In this document: one piece after another, positions 8,626-19,345 of the stretch
Position numbering within the stretch: the first letter of the stretch is position 1
How the letters are laid out: the number at the start of each line of letters is the position of its first letter
NCBI RefSeq assembly: GCF_004005995.1
Contig: NZ_CP034767.1
Coordinates: forward strand, 3,574,501 to 3,638,500
Reading direction: 5' to 3'
Source: Devosia sp. 1566
GTDB lineage: Bacteria; Pseudomonadota; Alphaproteobacteria; Rhizobiales; Devosiaceae
DNA: 64,000 nucleotides
Translations under genes and position numbers: made by a program
Notes under the pieces: model-generated
Database searches by the model: none
Told to the model about the DNA's origin: nothing
The model's input: only the letters and a program-made list of their open reading frames with translations

Positions 8626-11600
8626 GCGCGCGTCGCAGTCATGCCCAATGCCGCGCTCCGTTCCCGCGAACGCGCGACCCAGACCCGCAACAGGGCCAGC
8701 AACAAATCAAGATCCACCGGCTTGGCAATGTAATCGGACGCTCCTGCATCGAGGCATTTCTGCCGGTCCCCTTTCATCGCCTTGGCGGTGACCGAGATCA
8801 GCGGAATATGCGCCAGAGCCAGGCGGCCCCGGATCGTGCGCATGGTTTCGTAGCCATCCATTTCGGGCATCATGATGTCGACCAGGGCAATATGGGTATC
8901 GGGATTTTGCTCGAGGATCGCGATGCCCTCGCGCCCGCTTTCGGCATGCAGCACCTCGATGCCGCAGGTTTCGAGCATGCTGGTGAGCGAATAAATGTTG
9001 CGGATGTCATCGTCGATGATCAGCACTTTGGTGCCCACCAGATCCTGGGTGGCAGCGCGATCGCTTTCGCCCGGGCCGGACGCTGGCTGGCGCGCGACGA
9101 GCTCGGTCAGCTGGGACAGGCTTTCGGCGCGCGGCAGGCTGGCAAGGGCGCTGTTTGCGGCCGAGCCCAGCAGCGCTTCGGCATTGGCGCCAAAGATCAC
9201 CGTCTTGCCCAGAACTGCGCTCCCGTGACTGCCAAGCCGCCCAAGGGCGGCCTGGTCGTCCTTGGCGGAGCGGCCAATCGCAACCACGACGTGATCATAA
9301 CCATCCAGCGCCGCCTCATCGCTATTGGCGGGCAGCAGCGCCACGGCGGTGACGGCGGTCAACCCGTCACGGATCGCCTCGGTGGTGGCCAGGCGCCGCT
9401 CGGCGTCGGCGTCTACCACGAGCACACGGCGATGATTGCGATCCGGATTGCTGCTGATGGCCTCGAACACGGCCGTCAGCTGCTGCGGATCAACCGGCTT
9501 GAGCATCACGCTGGCCGCGCCCTTGGCGGTCAGCTCCGCCGCATGCTCGGCGCCCGAAATCACGTGGATCGGGATCGATGCGGTCTTGGGATCATGCTGC
9601 AACAGGTCAAACAGCACCCAACCGTCGATGTCGCTGAGCCCAAGATCAAGCGTGATCGCGTCGGGCATGGTCTTGCGTGCCAATGACAACGTGCCCGAGC
9701 CGGCATTGGACAGTACGCCCTTGAGCCCGGCGGAACGGGCGACATCCAGCAGCACCCGGCCAAAGGTCGGGTCGTCCTCGACGATCAGGATCACCTTGTC
9801 GCCGGGCTGGATCGTGTTGCGATCGTCGCCATCGGGCGCCTCCCCCGGGCTGGCTGGGCTCGCGGGACTGGGCTCGACCGCAGCGGGGCTATGCTGCAGG
9901 CCCAGCGTTTCGGGGCCATCAAGGGGCACGACAAGGGTGAAAGTCGAGCCCTGGCCGGGCGTGCTCTGCACCTTGAGTTCGCCCCCCAGGAGATTGGCGA
10001 TCTCGCGGCTAATCGAGAGCCCAAGCCCAGTGCCGCCATATTTGCGGCTGGTCGTGCCATCGGCCTGCTGGAAGGCTTCAAAGATCAGCTTCTGCTTTTC
10101 CTCGGGAATGCCGATGCCGGTATCGCTGACGGCGACAGCGAGCATGCGACTCCCGCCTTGGCCGTGCGCATCCACCGCTTCGAGGCCGAAGCGGAGTTTG
10201 ACCTGCCCTTGTGCGGTGAACTTGAAGGCGTTCGATAGGAGGTTCAGCACCACCTGCTGCAGCCGCTTTTCGTCGGTGCGCATGGTTTCGGGCAGCGCCG
10301 GATCGATGTCGATGGCAAAGTTCAGCCCCTTGTCGGTGGCGAGCTGGCGGAAGGTGCGCTCCATATGCTGGCGCAGCTGGGTCAGCTTCACATGACCGAT
10401 ATCGATGGAAACTGTGCCGGACTCGATCTTGGAGAGATCGAGAATGTCGTTGATGAGGTTGAGCAGGTCCGTGCCCGCCGCATTGATGGTGCGGGCGAAT
10501 TCCACCTGCTTGTCGTTCAGGTTCCCCTGCTGGTTGGAGGCGAGGAGCTTGGACAGGATCAGCAGCGAATTGAGCGGCGTGCGCAGCTCGTGGGACATAT
10601 TGGCCAGGAACTCGGACTTGTATTTGGAGGTCAGCGCCAGCTGTTCGGCCTTTTCCTCGAGCGCCCGGCGGGCCATTTCGATTTCGAGATTCTTGTTCTC
10701 GACCTGCTTTTTCTCGTTTTCGAGCAGTTGTGCCTTTTCCTGCAGCTCCTCGTTGGTGGCGTGCAGCTCTTCCTGCTTTTTCGTGAGTTCGGACTGGCGC
10801 GACTGCAGCTCGGCGGTCAGCAACTGGGACTGTTTGAGCAGCCCCTCGGTGCGCATGGTGGCCGCAATGGTGTTGAGCACGATGCCCACCGATTCCATCA
10901 ACTGGTTGAGGAAGCTCTGATGGGTGTCGTTGAACTCGCTGAACGAGGCGAGCTCGATCACGGCCTTGACTTCCTCTTCAAACAGCGCCGGTAGAATGAT
11001 CACATTGGCCGGATCGGCCGAGCCGAGGCCCGAGCTGATCTTGAGGAAATCGGGCGGCACATTGTCGAGCATGATGACGCGCCGGTCGGCGGCGCTTTGC
11101 CCGATCAGCCCCTCGCGCAGCGCCACCTGGCTGCGGATCTGGGCATGGCTTTCCGCCCCATAGCTGGCGGCGAGTTCCAGCCGGGTTTCGCTGTCTTCGC
11201 GCGTCGTGACATAGAAGACGCCATATTGCGCGTTCACGAGCGGCGCGAGCTCGCTCATGATGAGGCGCGACACGGTCGAGAGGTCGCGCTCGCCCTGCAG
11301 CATGCGCGAAAAGCGCGCCAGGTTGGTCTTGAGCCAATCCTGCTCGGCATTCTTGAGGGTCTGATCCTTGAGATTGCGGATCATCTCGTTGATGTTGTCC
11401 TTGAGCGCGGCGACCTCGCCCGAGGCTTCCACCGAAATGGAGCGCGTCAGGTCGCCCTTGGTCACGGCTGTCGACACTTCGGCAATGGCGCGCACCTGGG
11501 TGGTGAGGTTCGCCGCCAGCTGGTTCACATTGTCGGTGAGATCGCGCCAGAGGCCCGCCGCGCCTGGCACGCGCGCCTGGCCACCGAGCTTGCCCTCGAT

Positions 11601-14297
11601 ACCCACTTCGCGCGCCACATTGGTCACCTGGTCGGCAAAGGTCGCGAGGGTTTCGATCATGCCGTTGATGGTTTCGGCAAGGGCGGCGATTTCGCCCTTG
11701 GCATCCACCGCGAGCTTACGCTTGAGGTTACCCTGGGCCACCGCGGTCACCACTTCGGCAATGCCGCGCACCTGGTTGGTGAGGTTGGTCGCCATCAGGT
11801 TCACATTGTCGGTGAGGTCTTTCCAGGTGCCGGCCACGCCTTCCACCCGCGCCTGGCCCCCGAGCTTGCCCTCAGTGCCCACTTCACGCGCCACGCGCGT
11901 CACTTCGCCAGCAAAGGAGTTGAGCTGGTCCACCATGGTGTTGATGGTGGATTTGAGCTCGAGGATTTCCCCCTTCACATCAACGGTGATCTTTTTGGAC
12001 AAATCGCCCGAGGCCACGGCGGTCGTCACCTCAGCGATATTGCGCACTTGGCCCGTCAGATTGGCGGCCATGAGGTTCACATTGTCCGTGAGATCCTTCC
12101 AAGTGCCGCCGACGCCGCGCACCTGCGCCTGCCCGCCCAGCTTGCCTTCGGTACCCACTTCGCGCGCCACGCGGGTCACTTCCGAGGCAAAGCTATTGAG
12201 CTGGTCCACCATGGTGTTGATGGTGTCCTTGAGCTCGAGGATTTCCCCGCGCACCGCCACCGTGATCTTCTTGCTGAGGTCGCCCGAGGCCACCGCGGTG
12301 GTGACTTCGGCGATGTTACGCACCTGGCCGGTGAGGTTGGCGGCCATGGCGTTCACATTGTCGGTCAGATCCTTCCAGGTGCCGGCGACGCCGCGCACTT
12401 GCGCCTGACCGCCGAGCTTGCCGTCGGTGCCCACTTCGCGCGCCACGCGCGTCACTTCCGAAGCAAAGGAATTGAGCTGGTCCACCATGGTGTTGATGGT
12501 GTTCTTGAGCTCGAGGATTTCCCCCTTCACATCCACCGTGATCTTTTTGCTGAGGTCACCCGAAGCCACGGCGGTGGTCACCTCGGCGATGTTGCGCACC
12601 TGGCCAGTCAGGTTCTGCGCCATCGAGTTCACATTGTCAGTCAGGTCCTTCCAGGTGCCGGCCACACCCTCCACATGGGCCTGGCCCCCGAGCTTACCCT
12701 CGGTACCCACTTCGCGCGCCACGCGCGTCACTTCCCCGGCGAAGGAATTGAGCTGGTCCACCATGGTATTGATGGTGTCCTTGAGCTCGAGGATTTCGCC
12801 CTTCACATCCACGGTGATCTTTTTGCTGAGGTCGCCGCGCGCCACGGCGGTGGTCACCTCGGCGATATTGCGCACCTGACCGGTCAGGTTCGCCGCCATC
12901 AGGTTCACATTGTCGGTCAGATCCTTCCAGGTGCCGCCGACGCCCTTCACGTCGGCCTGGCCGCCGAGCTTGCCTTCGGTGCCCACTTCGCGCGCCACGC
13001 GCGTCACTTCCCCGGCGAAGGAATTGAGCTGGTCCACCATCGTGTTGATGGTGGATTTGAGCTCGAGGATTTCCCCCTTCACGTCCACGGTGATCTTTTT
13101 GGACAAGTCACCCGAGGCCACGGCGGTGGTCACCTCAGCGATATTGCGCACCTGACCGGTCAGGTTCGCCGCCATCAAATTCACATTGTCGGTGAGATCC
13201 TTCCAGGTGCCGCCAACGCCGCGCACCTGCGCCTGACCGCCGAGCTTGCCTTCGGTACCCACTTCACGCGCCACGCGGGTCACTTCCGAAGCAAAGGAAT
13301 TGAGCTGGTCCACCATGGTGTTGATGGTGGATTTGAGCTCGAGGATTTCGCCCTTCACGTCCACGGTAATCTTTTTGGACAAATCGCCCGAGGCCACGGC
13401 GGTGGTCACTTCGGCAATGTTGCGCACCTGGCCGGTGAGGTTCTCGGCCATGAGGTTCACATTGTCAGTGAGGTCCTTCCAGGTGCCGCCGACGCCTTCC
13501 ACCCGCGCCTGCCCCCCCAGCTTGCCTTCGGTGCCCACTTCGCGCGCCACGCGCGTCACTTCCGAAGCAAAGGCGTTGAGCTGATCCACCATGGTGTTGA
13601 TGGTGTTCTTGAGCTCGAGCACCTCGCCCTTCACCTCCACGGTGATCTTGCGGCTGAGATCCCCATTGGCGACGGCCGTGGTCACTTCGGCAATGTTGCG
13701 CACCTGGCTGGTGAGGTTGGCCGCCATGGAGTTCACATTGTCGGTCAGATCCTTCCAGGTGCCGGCGACGCCCTTGACCTGCGCCTGACCGCCGAGCTTG
13801 CCCTCGGTGCCCACTTCGCGCGCCACGCGCGTCACTTCCGAGGCAAAGCTATTGAGCTGATCGACCATGGTGTTGACCACCTTGCCGATGCGCAGGAATT
13901 CGCCGCGCAACGGGCGCCCGTCGATCTCTTCCATCATCGATTGGCTGAGATCGCCCTTGGCCACCGCCCCGATCACGCGCGCCACTTCCGCGGTGGGCTG
14001 GACCATGTCCTCGATCAATTCATTGACCGAGCGCACGCTGGCTTCCCAGCTGCCGCTGGCATTGCGCACATGCGCCCGCTCGCCGATCCGGCCGTCCTTG
14101 CCCACAACGCGCCCCAGCCGGGCAAATTCATCGGTCAGCGCCTCGTTGAGCTCGACGATTTCGTTGAAGCTTTGCGCGATCTCGAAGTCGATGCCCTCGA
14201 AATCCCCATCGAGCCGTACCGAAAAATCGCCGCGCCGGAAGGCGCGCAGGGCGTTGAGGATATGACGGCGATCGAGCTGTTGGGTGGGGGCGGTCAT
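8622..14297 (-). CDS. Giant poly-HAMP hybrid histidine kinase (Nik1/group III-like)
   Basis: From ATG 14297 the protein is 1891 residues. A TTG at 14303, with GAGGAG 9 bases upstream, may be the real start. About 140-965 is an array of nine 92-residue units, each with NTMVDQL, VAREVG-x-[17 protein letters not shown] and GDLS words. Then come a GAF domain (about 995-1150), a coiled coil, HisKA with His near 1234 (MSHELRTP), an ATPase domain (about 1330-1455) and three receiver-like domains (about 1500-1615, 1620-1735, 1752-1880). The middle receiver lacks the usual Asp pair. No membrane segment is seen. The repeats closely resemble those of fungal osmosensing group III kinases. It is co-transcribed with the next hybrid kinase. 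Confidence 0.92.
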   Translation of the reverse strand: MTAPTQQLDRRHILNALRAFRRGDFSVRLDGDFEGIDFEIAQSFNEIVELNEALTDEFARLGRVVGKDGRIGERAHVRNASGSWEASVRSVNELIEDMVQPTAEVARVIGAVAKGDLSQSMMEEIDGRPLRGEFLRIGKVVNTMVDQLNSFASEVTRVAREVGTEGKLGGQAQVKGVAGTWKDLTDNVNSMAANLTSQVRNIAEVTTAVANGDLSRKITVEVKGEVLELKNTINTMVDQLNAFASEVTRVAREVGTEGKLGGQARVEGVGGTWKDLTDNVNLMAENLTGQVRNIAEVTTAVASGDLSKKITVDVKGEILELKSTINTMVDQLNSFASEVTRVAREVGTEGKLGGQAQVRGVGGTWKDLTDNVNLMAANLTGQVRNIAEVTTAVASGDLSKKITVDVKGEILELKSTINTMVDQLNSFAGEVTRVAREVGTEGKLGGQADVKGVGGTWKDLTDNVNLMAANLTGQVRNIAEVTTAVARGDLSKKITVDVKGEILELKDTINTMVDQLNSFAGEVTRVAREVGTEGKLGGQAHVEGVAGTWKDLTDNVNSMAQNLTGQVRNIAEVTTAVASGDLSKKITVDVKGEILELKNTINTMVDQLNSFASEVTRVAREVGTDGKLGGQAQVRGVAGTWKDLTDNVNAMAANLTGQVRNIAEVTTAVASGDLSKKITVAVRGEILELKDTINTMVDQLNSFASEVTRVAREVGTEGKLGGQAQVRGVGGTWKDLTDNVNLMAANLTGQVRNIAEVTTAVASGDLSKKITVDVKGEILELKSTINTMVDQLNSFAGEVTRVAREVGTEGKLGGQARVEGVAGTWKDLTDNVNLMATNLTNQVRGIAEVVTAVAQGNLKRKLAVDAKGEIAALAETINGMIETLATFADQVTNVAREVGIEGKLGGQARVPGAAGLWRDLTDNVNQLAANLTTQVRAIAEVSTAVTKGDLTRSISVEASGEVAALKDNINEMIRNLKDQTLKNAEQDWLKTNLARFSRMLQGERDLSTVSRLIMSELAPLVNAQYGVFYVTTREDSETRLELAASYGAESHAQIRSQVALREGLIGQSAADRRVIMLDNVPPDFLKISSGLGSADPANVIILPALFEEEVKAVIELASFSEFNDTHQSFLNQLMESVGIVLNTIAATMRTEGLLKQSQLLTAELQSRQSELTKKQEELHATNEELQEKAQLLENEKKQVENKNLEIEMARRALEEKAEQLALTSKYKSEFLANMSHELRTPLNSLLILSKLLASNQQGNLNDKQVEFARTINAAGTDLLNLINDILDLSKIESGTVSIDIGHVKLTQLRQHMERTFRQLATDKGLNFAIDIDPALPETMRTDEKRLQQVVLNLLSNAFKFTAQGQVKLRFGLEAVDAHGQGGSRMLAVAVSDTGIGIPEEKQKLIFEAFQQADGTTSRKYGGTGLGLSISREIANLLGGELKVQSTPGQGSTFTLVVPLDGPETLGLQHSPAAVEPSPASPASPGEAPDGDDRNTIQPGDKVILIVEDDPTFGRVLLDVARSAGLKGVLSNAGSGTLSLARKTMPDAITLDLGLSDIDGWVLFDLLQHDPKTASIPIHVISGAEHAAELTAKGAASVMLKPVDPQQLTAVFEAISSNPDRNHRRVLVVDADAERRLATTEAIRDGLTAVTAVALLPANSDEAALDGYDHVVVAIGRSAKDDQAALGRLGSHGSAVLGKTVIFGANAEALLGSAANSALASLPRAESLSQLTELVARQPASGPGESDRAATQDLVGTKVLIIDDDIRNIYSLTSMLETCGIEVLHAESGREGIAILEQNPDTHIALVDIMMPEMDGYETMRTIRGRLALAHIPLISVTAKAMKGDRQKCLDAGASDYIAKPVDLDLLLALLRVWVARSRERSAALGMTATRA
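11480..13960 (-). repeat. 276-bp coding tandem repeat array (poly-HAMP)
   Basis: The sequence repeats with a period of exactly 276 bases. For example, the same TTGAGCTGGTCCACCATGGT word begins at 11920, 12196, 12472, 12748, 13024 and 13300, with one-base variants at 13576 and 13852. Units in the middle are nearly identical in DNA, and the two outermost on the downstream side have diverged. The period of 92 codons keeps the frame, so gain or loss of units is tolerated. Confidence 0.92.
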
Positions 14298-14458
14298 GGT
14301 CAAGGTCGTGTGCTCCTCATCGCGGCCAGTCAGCCTCTTGCGGGCGGCCAAAACCCTTCTAGCGCAAGCGCAAACAGATGGCATGGATTTGTTAAAAGCG
14401 AAACGAAACTCGCTGTGAGGGTTGATCCATGCGTTGACCGCTCCTACACCCCTGTGCA

Positions 14459-14848
14459 ATGAGCCCGCCCGCGCCATCTGAGTCTGACTTTGTCGAGATG
14501 ATCGAGAGCTGTCTGGACTCCGTCTGGTCGCTCGAGCTCTTGCTGCTGCTGTATTCCCAGCCCGAGCGCAGCTGGACGACGACAAGCCTCGTGACCGAGC
14601 TGCGCAGCAGCGAACTTGTCGTGGCCCAATCGGTGCGGGGCCTGGTTGAGGCAGGGCTGGTGGTGCAACTCGAGCCAGGCAAGCTGCGCTTTTCAGCAGC
14701 CTCGCCCGACATTGCCGGCTTTGTGGCAAGGCTCGAGCGCGACTATCGCGCGCGCCCCAACTATATTCGCCGAATAATCGTTGGTCGGTCCAACGCCAAA
14801 CTGCAATCCTTTTCCGACGCGTTCCTGCTCAGAAAGCCATCCAAGTGA
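14459..14848 (+). CDS. Small winged-helix-like protein of unknown function
   Basis: The 129-residue protein shows no named family to me. Residues 15-75 read as a small winged helix: an amphipathic helix with [14 protein letters not shown], then [30 protein letters not shown], which fits a helix-turn-helix followed by a wing. The C-terminal 50 residues are basic ([11 protein letters not shown]). It is divergent from the giant kinase, 162 bases away, and its stop overlaps the start of the first DUF5985 gene. No strong Shine-Dalgarno is visible. It may be a transcriptional or anti-sigma-like partner of the kinases, which is inferred from position only. Confidence 0.65.
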   Translation: MSPPAPSESDFVEMIESCLDSVWSLELLLLLYSQPERSWTTTSLVTELRSSELVVAQSVRGLVEAGLVVQLEPGKLRFSAASPDIAGFVARLERDYRARPNYIRRIIVGRSNAKLQSFSDAFLLRKPSK

Positions 14849-15114
14849 ACGAGGCTATTCCGGTTGCCATTTACGTGCTGTGCATGCTGGCCAGCACCGC
14901 CTGCACCTGGCTGCTGTTGCGCGGGTTCTGGCGCAGCCGCACGCCCCTGCTGTTCTGGGCCGGAATCTGCTTTCTGTTTCTGAGCCTCAACAGCGTGATC
15001 GTCCTGTTTGACCTCTTGATCTTCCCGCTATACGACCTGCGGGCTTGGCGGCATGCCGCTTCGCTGGCCGCGGTCAGCGTGTTGATCTTCGGTCTGGTCT
15101 GGGAATCGGAGTAG
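14845..15114 (+). CDS. DUF5985 family small membrane protein (first of pair)
   Basis: This 89-residue protein has three predicted membrane helices (about 5-25, 33-55, 65-85). It begins at GTG 14845, overlapping the previous stop (GTGA), so translation is coupled. The pattern of a short hydrophobic hairpin, a Leu/Phe-rich second helix and an Arg-containing loop matches DUF5985, whose function is unknown. It is followed after 3 bases by a second family member. Pairs of such genes next to soluble hybrid kinases suggest a membrane input module, which is inference. Confidence 0.6.
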   Translation: MNEAIPVAIYVLCMLASTACTWLLLRGFWRSRTPLLFWAGICFLFLSLNSVIVLFDLLIFPLYDLRAWRHAASLAAVSVLIFGLVWESE

Positions 15115-15117
15115 GCG

Positions 15118-15369
15118 ATGTTCGACTTCGTTTCCGGCCTGATCACGATGGGCTTTGTGGTTTCCGGACTGTTTTTCCTGCGTTTTTGGGCGCGCACCCG
15201 CCAATTGCTGTTTGCTGCCTTTGCAGCGGCGTTCTGGCTGCTGGCGGCCAATCAGGCGCTGCTGGCGCTGTCCGGCTTGCCGGCCGAAGAACGCAGCTGG
15301 CTTTATCTGCTGCGCCTTTCAGCCTTTGTGCTCATCATCATCGCCATCGTCCTCAAGAACCGACGCTAG
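15118..15369 (+). CDS. DUF5985 family small membrane protein (second of pair)
   Basis: The 83-residue protein has three hydrophobic segments with the family-typical wording FFLRFWARTRQLLFAAFAAAFW and a C-terminal YLLRLSAFVLIIIAIVLKNR. This match to DUF5985 is stronger than for the preceding gene. It is the last gene of the rightward operon, and its end overlaps the end of the convergent LacI gene by 17 bases. The function is unknown. Confidence 0.75.
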   Translation: MFDFVSGLITMGFVVSGLFFLRFWARTRQLLFAAFAAAFWLLAANQALLALSGLPAEERSWLYLLRLSAFVLIIIAIVLKNRR

Positions 15370-16405
15370 GGCCGACATCACCTCGTGCCAAGGCGCGCGG
15401 TGGAGCGATCGACTGGCGCAACGCCAGCGGGCAATCCATCTTCATGCGCACCGGCCGCTCCGCCTTGATGACGGCCGCATCAAACAGGGCCCCAACCGCC
15501 CAGCGCGCCATCTCGTCATGGGGCAGCACCACGCTCGAAAGCGGCGGCTGCAGATAGCGCACCAGATCCTCGTCGTCGTAACCCATCACCGAAAGATCAT
15601 CGGGCACGCGAAGGCCGCGATTGCGGATAGCGTCGCAAGCACCCACCGCCATCCGGTCATTAAAGCAAAACAAGGCAGTGGGCGGCTCGGGCAGCGCCAA
15701 TAGCTGCGCGGTGAGATCGCGCCCGCCCGTCACGGTAAATCCGCCCGCAAGGATGAGGTCTGGGTCCACCGGCACATCCCAGCTCGCCAGGGCCCGGCGA
15801 TAGCCGAGCTCCCGGTCCCGCGCCGCTTCCATCCAGCTTTCCCCCGCCAGATGCGCAATGCGGCGATGCCCGGCCTTGAGCAGGGCTTCGGTGGCCGCAA
15901 AGGCGCCCGCCACATCGCCCGGCAACACGGCAGGAAACCTTCGCTCGTCATCGTGGCAGTTCAACAAAATGGTCGGGATAGCTTTCAGCCGCTCGGGCGG
16001 GGTCACCCCCTGGGTCACCAGGGCTGCATAAACCACCCCCTGCAATTGCGTCGCTGCCAAGAGATCAAGTGCCGCTTCTTCCAGCGCCTCGTCGCGCCGG
16101 GTACAAAACACCGCGACGATGCAATCATGCAGCGCCGCCTCGTCGCGCGCCCCTTCGATGAACTGGGCATCAAAGGGGGTCGTCGTCACATCGTCGATCA
16201 GCAGCCCGATCACCCGGGCCCCGGTTGGTGAGCGGTGCAGGCGCTGCGTCTTGCGGTACCCGAGCGCATCGGCGGCTTCCAGCACCCGCTGCCGGGTGGC
16301 CGCCCCGACCCGGGCATTCTCCACCTCATTGAGCACGAGCGACACGGTGGCTTGCGAAACCCCGGCGTGATTGGCGATGTCGGTCATTGTCGCGCGCTTG
16401 CCCAT
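15353..16405 (-). CDS. LacI-family transcriptional regulator (likely controls the GH2 gene)
   Basis: The 350-residue protein has a standard N-terminal LacI helix-turn-helix (TDIANHAGVSQATVSLVLN, residues 8-26) and hinge, then a periplasmic-binding-protein-like effector domain starting near 65 with GARVIGLLIDDVTTTPF. It is divergent from the family 2 glycoside hydrolase, and the shared spacer holds a perfect palindrome, so it probably represses that gene in response to the liberated sugar. An in-frame ATG six codons inside (MTDIANH) is an alternative start. The effector cannot be told from sequence. Confidence 0.9.
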   Translation of the reverse strand: MGKRATMTDIANHAGVSQATVSLVLNEVENARVGAATRQRVLEAADALGYRKTQRLHRSPTGARVIGLLIDDVTTTPFDAQFIEGARDEAALHDCIVAVFCTRRDEALEEAALDLLAATQLQGVVYAALVTQGVTPPERLKAIPTILLNCHDDERRFPAVLPGDVAGAFAATEALLKAGHRRIAHLAGESWMEAARDRELGYRRALASWDVPVDPDLILAGGFTVTGGRDLTAQLLALPEPPTALFCFNDRMAVGACDAIRNRGLRVPDDLSVMGYDDEDLVRYLQPPLSSVVLPHDEMARWAVGALFDAAVIKAERPVRMKMDCPLALRQSIAPPRALARGDVGPSVGS

Positions 16406-16503
16406 CGCCTTCTCCTTGCCTCAAGCTCCCCCGCACCCAATCTAGGGGTGCGATGGTGCGGCTTGCTTAGCCTCTTGCCGGCGAACTCCGCCAGCGCTAG
16501 AGC

Positions 16504-16520
16504 TGATAATAATATTATCA
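16504..16520. promoter_or_regulatory. Palindromic LacI-type operator between lacI and GH2 genes
   Basis: TGATAATA and TATTATCA are perfect inverted 8-base arms around one central base. A second, imperfect palindrome (GCTGATATTAGC, 16529-16540) lies just downstream, 24 bases before the hydrolase ATG at 16564. The AT-rich sequence stands out in a GC-rich spacer and could also carry the -10 element. The LacI protein made from 16405 leftward is the obvious ligand. Confidence 0.65.
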
Positions 16521-16563
16521 AACCCCGAGCTGATATTAGCGCAGCCCGGCCGGAGTGCACAAC

Positions 16564-19335
16564 ATGACGCAAGCAGCGGTTGAAGCGGGCGAAAGACTGC
16601 GGGCAGTTCTGTCGCTTGATGGTGAGTGGAGCTTCACGCACGAGAGCGACGGGCGAACGCGCACCGCTGATGTGCCCAACCCATGGCAGGCCGAGTTCGC
16701 CGATCTGCGCTATGCCTCGGGGCGAGCCATTTATGGCCGGAGCTTTTCCGTCCCCGCTGATTGGGACGGCGGCACGCTGGTGCTCTGCTTTGGGGCCGTG
16801 AGCTATTTCGCCGAAGTCAGCCTCAATGGCACGCCGCTAGGCAGCCATGAAGGCGGCTACCTGCCCTTTGAGATCGTGCTCCCGCCGGGCACAAGGGGCG
16901 AGAACCAGCTCGAGGTCGCGGTCACCCTGCCCTCGGGCGATCGGCGCAACTACCCGGACTTTCCGTTTTCCGAAATCCCTCACGGCAAGCAAAGCTGGTA
17001 CGGCCCCTTGGGCGGCATCTGGCAGTCAGTCACGCTGGAGCGGCGCGGGGTCGCCCATCTCACCGGCTGCGCCATCACCCCTGATCCAGATACCGGCGCG
17101 GTGCTCGCCCGCCTAACCCTGTCCGCCCCGGCACAAGTCGCCCTTTCCGTGCTGGCGAACGATGGCACCGTAGTCGCAACCGCAACGGGCGACGCCACGG
17201 CCGGGCAAAGCGAGTTCAGCCTTGCCATCACGGACCCGCTGCTTTGGTCGCCGGAGCACCCCCATCTCTACCGCCTGCAAGTCGAGCTCAGCATCCCGGT
17301 GGGCGTCAGCGACCGCACCAGCCACAGCTTTGGTTTTCGCAAGATCGAGTCGCGCGACGGCAAGCTGTTCCTCAATGGCGAGCCGCTGTATATGCGCGGC
17401 GCGCTCGACCAGGATTATTATCCCGACGGCATCTGCACCCCGCCTTCGCTCGAGTTCATCGAGGACCATTTCCGCAAATCCAAGGAGTTGGGCCTCAATC
17501 TCCTGCGCTGCCACATCAAGGTGCCCGACCCGCGCTACTATGAAGTGGCGGACCGGATGGGCATGCTGATCTGGACCGAAATCCCCAATGTTGCGACCCT
17601 GACCCTGGCTTCGGCCGAGCGGCTGCGCCAGACGATGAAGGGCATTCTCGAGCGCGACGGCAACCACCCCTCCATCATCTGCTGGACCATCATCAACGAA
17701 GACTGGGGCACGCGGCTGGTGGAAAACGCCGACCACCGCGCCTGGCTCAAGGAAACCTTTGATTGGCTCAAGGCGCTCGACCCCACCCGCCTTGTGGTCG
17801 ACAACTCGCCTTGCATTCCCAATTTCCACATCAAGACCGACCTCAATGACTACCATTATTATCGCTCCGTGCCCGAGCGTCGCACCGAATGGGAGCGCCT
17901 GACCGAAGAGTTCGCAGCCGGGGCCGACTGGACCTTTTCGCCCCATGGCGATGCCGAACGCACGGGCAAGGAACCGCTGATCGTTTCGGAATTCGGCGTC
18001 TGGGGACTGCCCCGGCCTGCCGAGGTCGCCAACCCCGATGGGTCGGAGCCCTGGTGGATGGAAACCGGCTTTGGCTGGGGCGACAACTCCGCCTATCCCC
18101 ATGGCCTGCAGAACCGTTTCGCCGCCTACCATCTCGATGAAGTGTTCGGCAGCTTCGATGCCTTTATCGAAAAGGTGCAGTGGTACCAGTTCGACAATCT
18201 CAAATACCAGATCGAGGCGATGCGGGCCCGCCAGCCCATCCAGGGCTATGTGATCACCGAGATCACCGATGTGCATTGGGAAGCCAATGGGCTCCTCGAC
18301 ATCCGGCGCAATCCGCGCGTGTTCCACGAGCGCTTCCCCCAGATCAACGCCGATCTCGTGATCGTGCCCAATATCCTCCATTATTCCGGCTGGGCCGGCG
18401 AAAAGTTCAGCTTCGGCCTTTCCATCGCCACCGGGGGCACCCGCCTGCCGGCCGGCGCGATCCTCCACTGGTCGCTCGCCGATGGCCCCTCGGGCACCAT
18501 CCCCGTCCCCCAGGCGGACGCACTGGAAGTGATCGATCTCACCCCAACCGAGCTGCAACTGCCGGGCTATGACAGCAACCGGATCGCGACGCTGTCTTTC
18601 GCCTTGCGCATTGGCGAGCAGGAACTGGCGCGCAACAGCGTCGACCTTTCGGTCTTCACCCCGCGCCAATCCCAGCGCGAGCTGCGCCTTCATACTCGGG
18701 ACGGCAGTCTTGCTGCTTTCCTGCAGGGCCTTGGCTACAGCATCGTATCGGCCGCCCATGCCGATGTGACCGTTGTTTCCATGCTCGACGCCCAGGACAT
18801 CGAGGCAATGCGCTTTGGCGCGCGTTATCTGGTGCTAGCCCATCCCAAGCTGCAGGAAAAAAAGAACCTGCGCGCCGATGCCCCCCGGCGCGAACCGCCC
18901 AACATGCCGGTTGAGGACGAACAGCCGGGCCTGCATATGGGCTTTGAAACCCAGCTGCCCAATATCGCGCTCCATCCGCGCCAGGGCACGATCTGGCGCG
19001 GCGACTGGATCGCCAATTTCAGCTGGATCAAGCGCAATGGTGCCTTTGCGGCCTTGCCCGGCGGCCCCATGCTGGACATCGCCTATGACCGGGTCGTCCC
19101 CCGCCATGTGCTCGGGGGTATGCGCGACTGGGAATATGATGGCCTCGTGCATGCCGGGCTGGTCGTGGGCTGGGTGCATAAGCCAGCGGCCACCATCATC
19201 GAGCGCCGGATCGGGCGCGGCGCGCTGGTTGCCACCACCTTCCGGGTGATGCAGGACCCGCCCGGCGTTGATCCGGTGGCCGCAACCCTGCTCGATGGCA
19301 TGCTCGCCACCATCGCCCAGCTGGAGCTAAACTAA
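16564..19335 (+). CDS. Glycoside hydrolase family 2 protein (beta-galactosidase/glucuronidase type)
   Basis: The 923-residue protein has the GH2 order: sugar-binding jelly roll (about 20-175), immunoglobulin-like sandwich (about 180-270) and TIM barrel (about 275-600), plus a C-terminal extension of about 300 residues. The acid/base Glu379 lies in WTIINEDWG and the nucleophile Glu476 in VSEFG. There is no signal peptide, so it is probably cytoplasmic and acts on an imported oligosaccharide. I chose ATG 16564 (GGAG, 8 bases) over GTG 16555. The active-site phrase SEFG and the loop after it are closer to beta-glucuronidase-like than LacZ-like members, but the substrate is unknown. The C-terminal part includes a domain that may be glutamine-amidotransferase-like. 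Confidence 0.85.
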   Translation: MTQAAVEAGERLRAVLSLDGEWSFTHESDGRTRTADVPNPWQAEFADLRYASGRAIYGRSFSVPADWDGGTLVLCFGAVSYFAEVSLNGTPLGSHEGGYLPFEIVLPPGTRGENQLEVAVTLPSGDRRNYPDFPFSEIPHGKQSWYGPLGGIWQSVTLERRGVAHLTGCAITPDPDTGAVLARLTLSAPAQVALSVLANDGTVVATATGDATAGQSEFSLAITDPLLWSPEHPHLYRLQVELSIPVGVSDRTSHSFGFRKIESRDGKLFLNGEPLYMRGALDQDYYPDGICTPPSLEFIEDHFRKSKELGLNLLRCHIKVPDPRYYEVADRMGMLIWTEIPNVATLTLASAERLRQTMKGILERDGNHPSIICWTIINEDWGTRLVENADHRAWLKETFDWLKALDPTRLVVDNSPCIPNFHIKTDLNDYHYYRSVPERRTEWERLTEEFAAGADWTFSPHGDAERTGKEPLIVSEFGVWGLPRPAEVANPDGSEPWWMETGFGWGDNSAYPHGLQNRFAAYHLDEVFGSFDAFIEKVQWYQFDNLKYQIEAMRARQPIQGYVITEITDVHWEANGLLDIRRNPRVFHERFPQINADLVIVPNILHYSGWAGEKFSFGLSIATGGTRLPAGAILHWSLADGPSGTIPVPQADALEVIDLTPTELQLPGYDSNRIATLSFALRIGEQELARNSVDLSVFTPRQSQRELRLHTRDGSLAAFLQGLGYSIVSAAHADVTVVSMLDAQDIEAMRFGARYLVLAHPKLQEKKNLRADAPRREPPNMPVEDEQPGLHMGFETQLPNIALHPRQGTIWRGDWIANFSWIKRNGAFAALPGGPMLDIAYDRVVPRHVLGGMRDWEYDGLVHAGLVVGWVHKPAATIIERRIGRGALVATTFRVMQDPPGVDPVAATLLDGMLATIAQLELN

Positions 19336-19345
19336 GCACAAACAA

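Noticed and set aside
11480..13960. Regular repeats as a CRISPR array
   Set aside because: The period is 276 bases with no unique spacers, and the array is in frame inside a kinase gene.
11097..14462. A rightward open frame of 1121 codons antisense to the poly-HAMP kinase
   Set aside because: It mirrors the codon bias and repeat of the real gene, is His-rich and lacks any family look. The kinase on the other strand explains the DNA.
14297..14729. N-terminal extension of the giant kinase up to 14729
   Set aside because: The extra residues are Arg/Ser-rich with no domain pattern and overlap the divergent winged-helix gene; the repeat-bearing protein begins at 14297 or 14303.
17113..18759. Leftward 548-codon frame opposite the GH2 gene
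   Set aside because: The GH2 catalytic motifs on the other strand are complete; this is antisense shadow.
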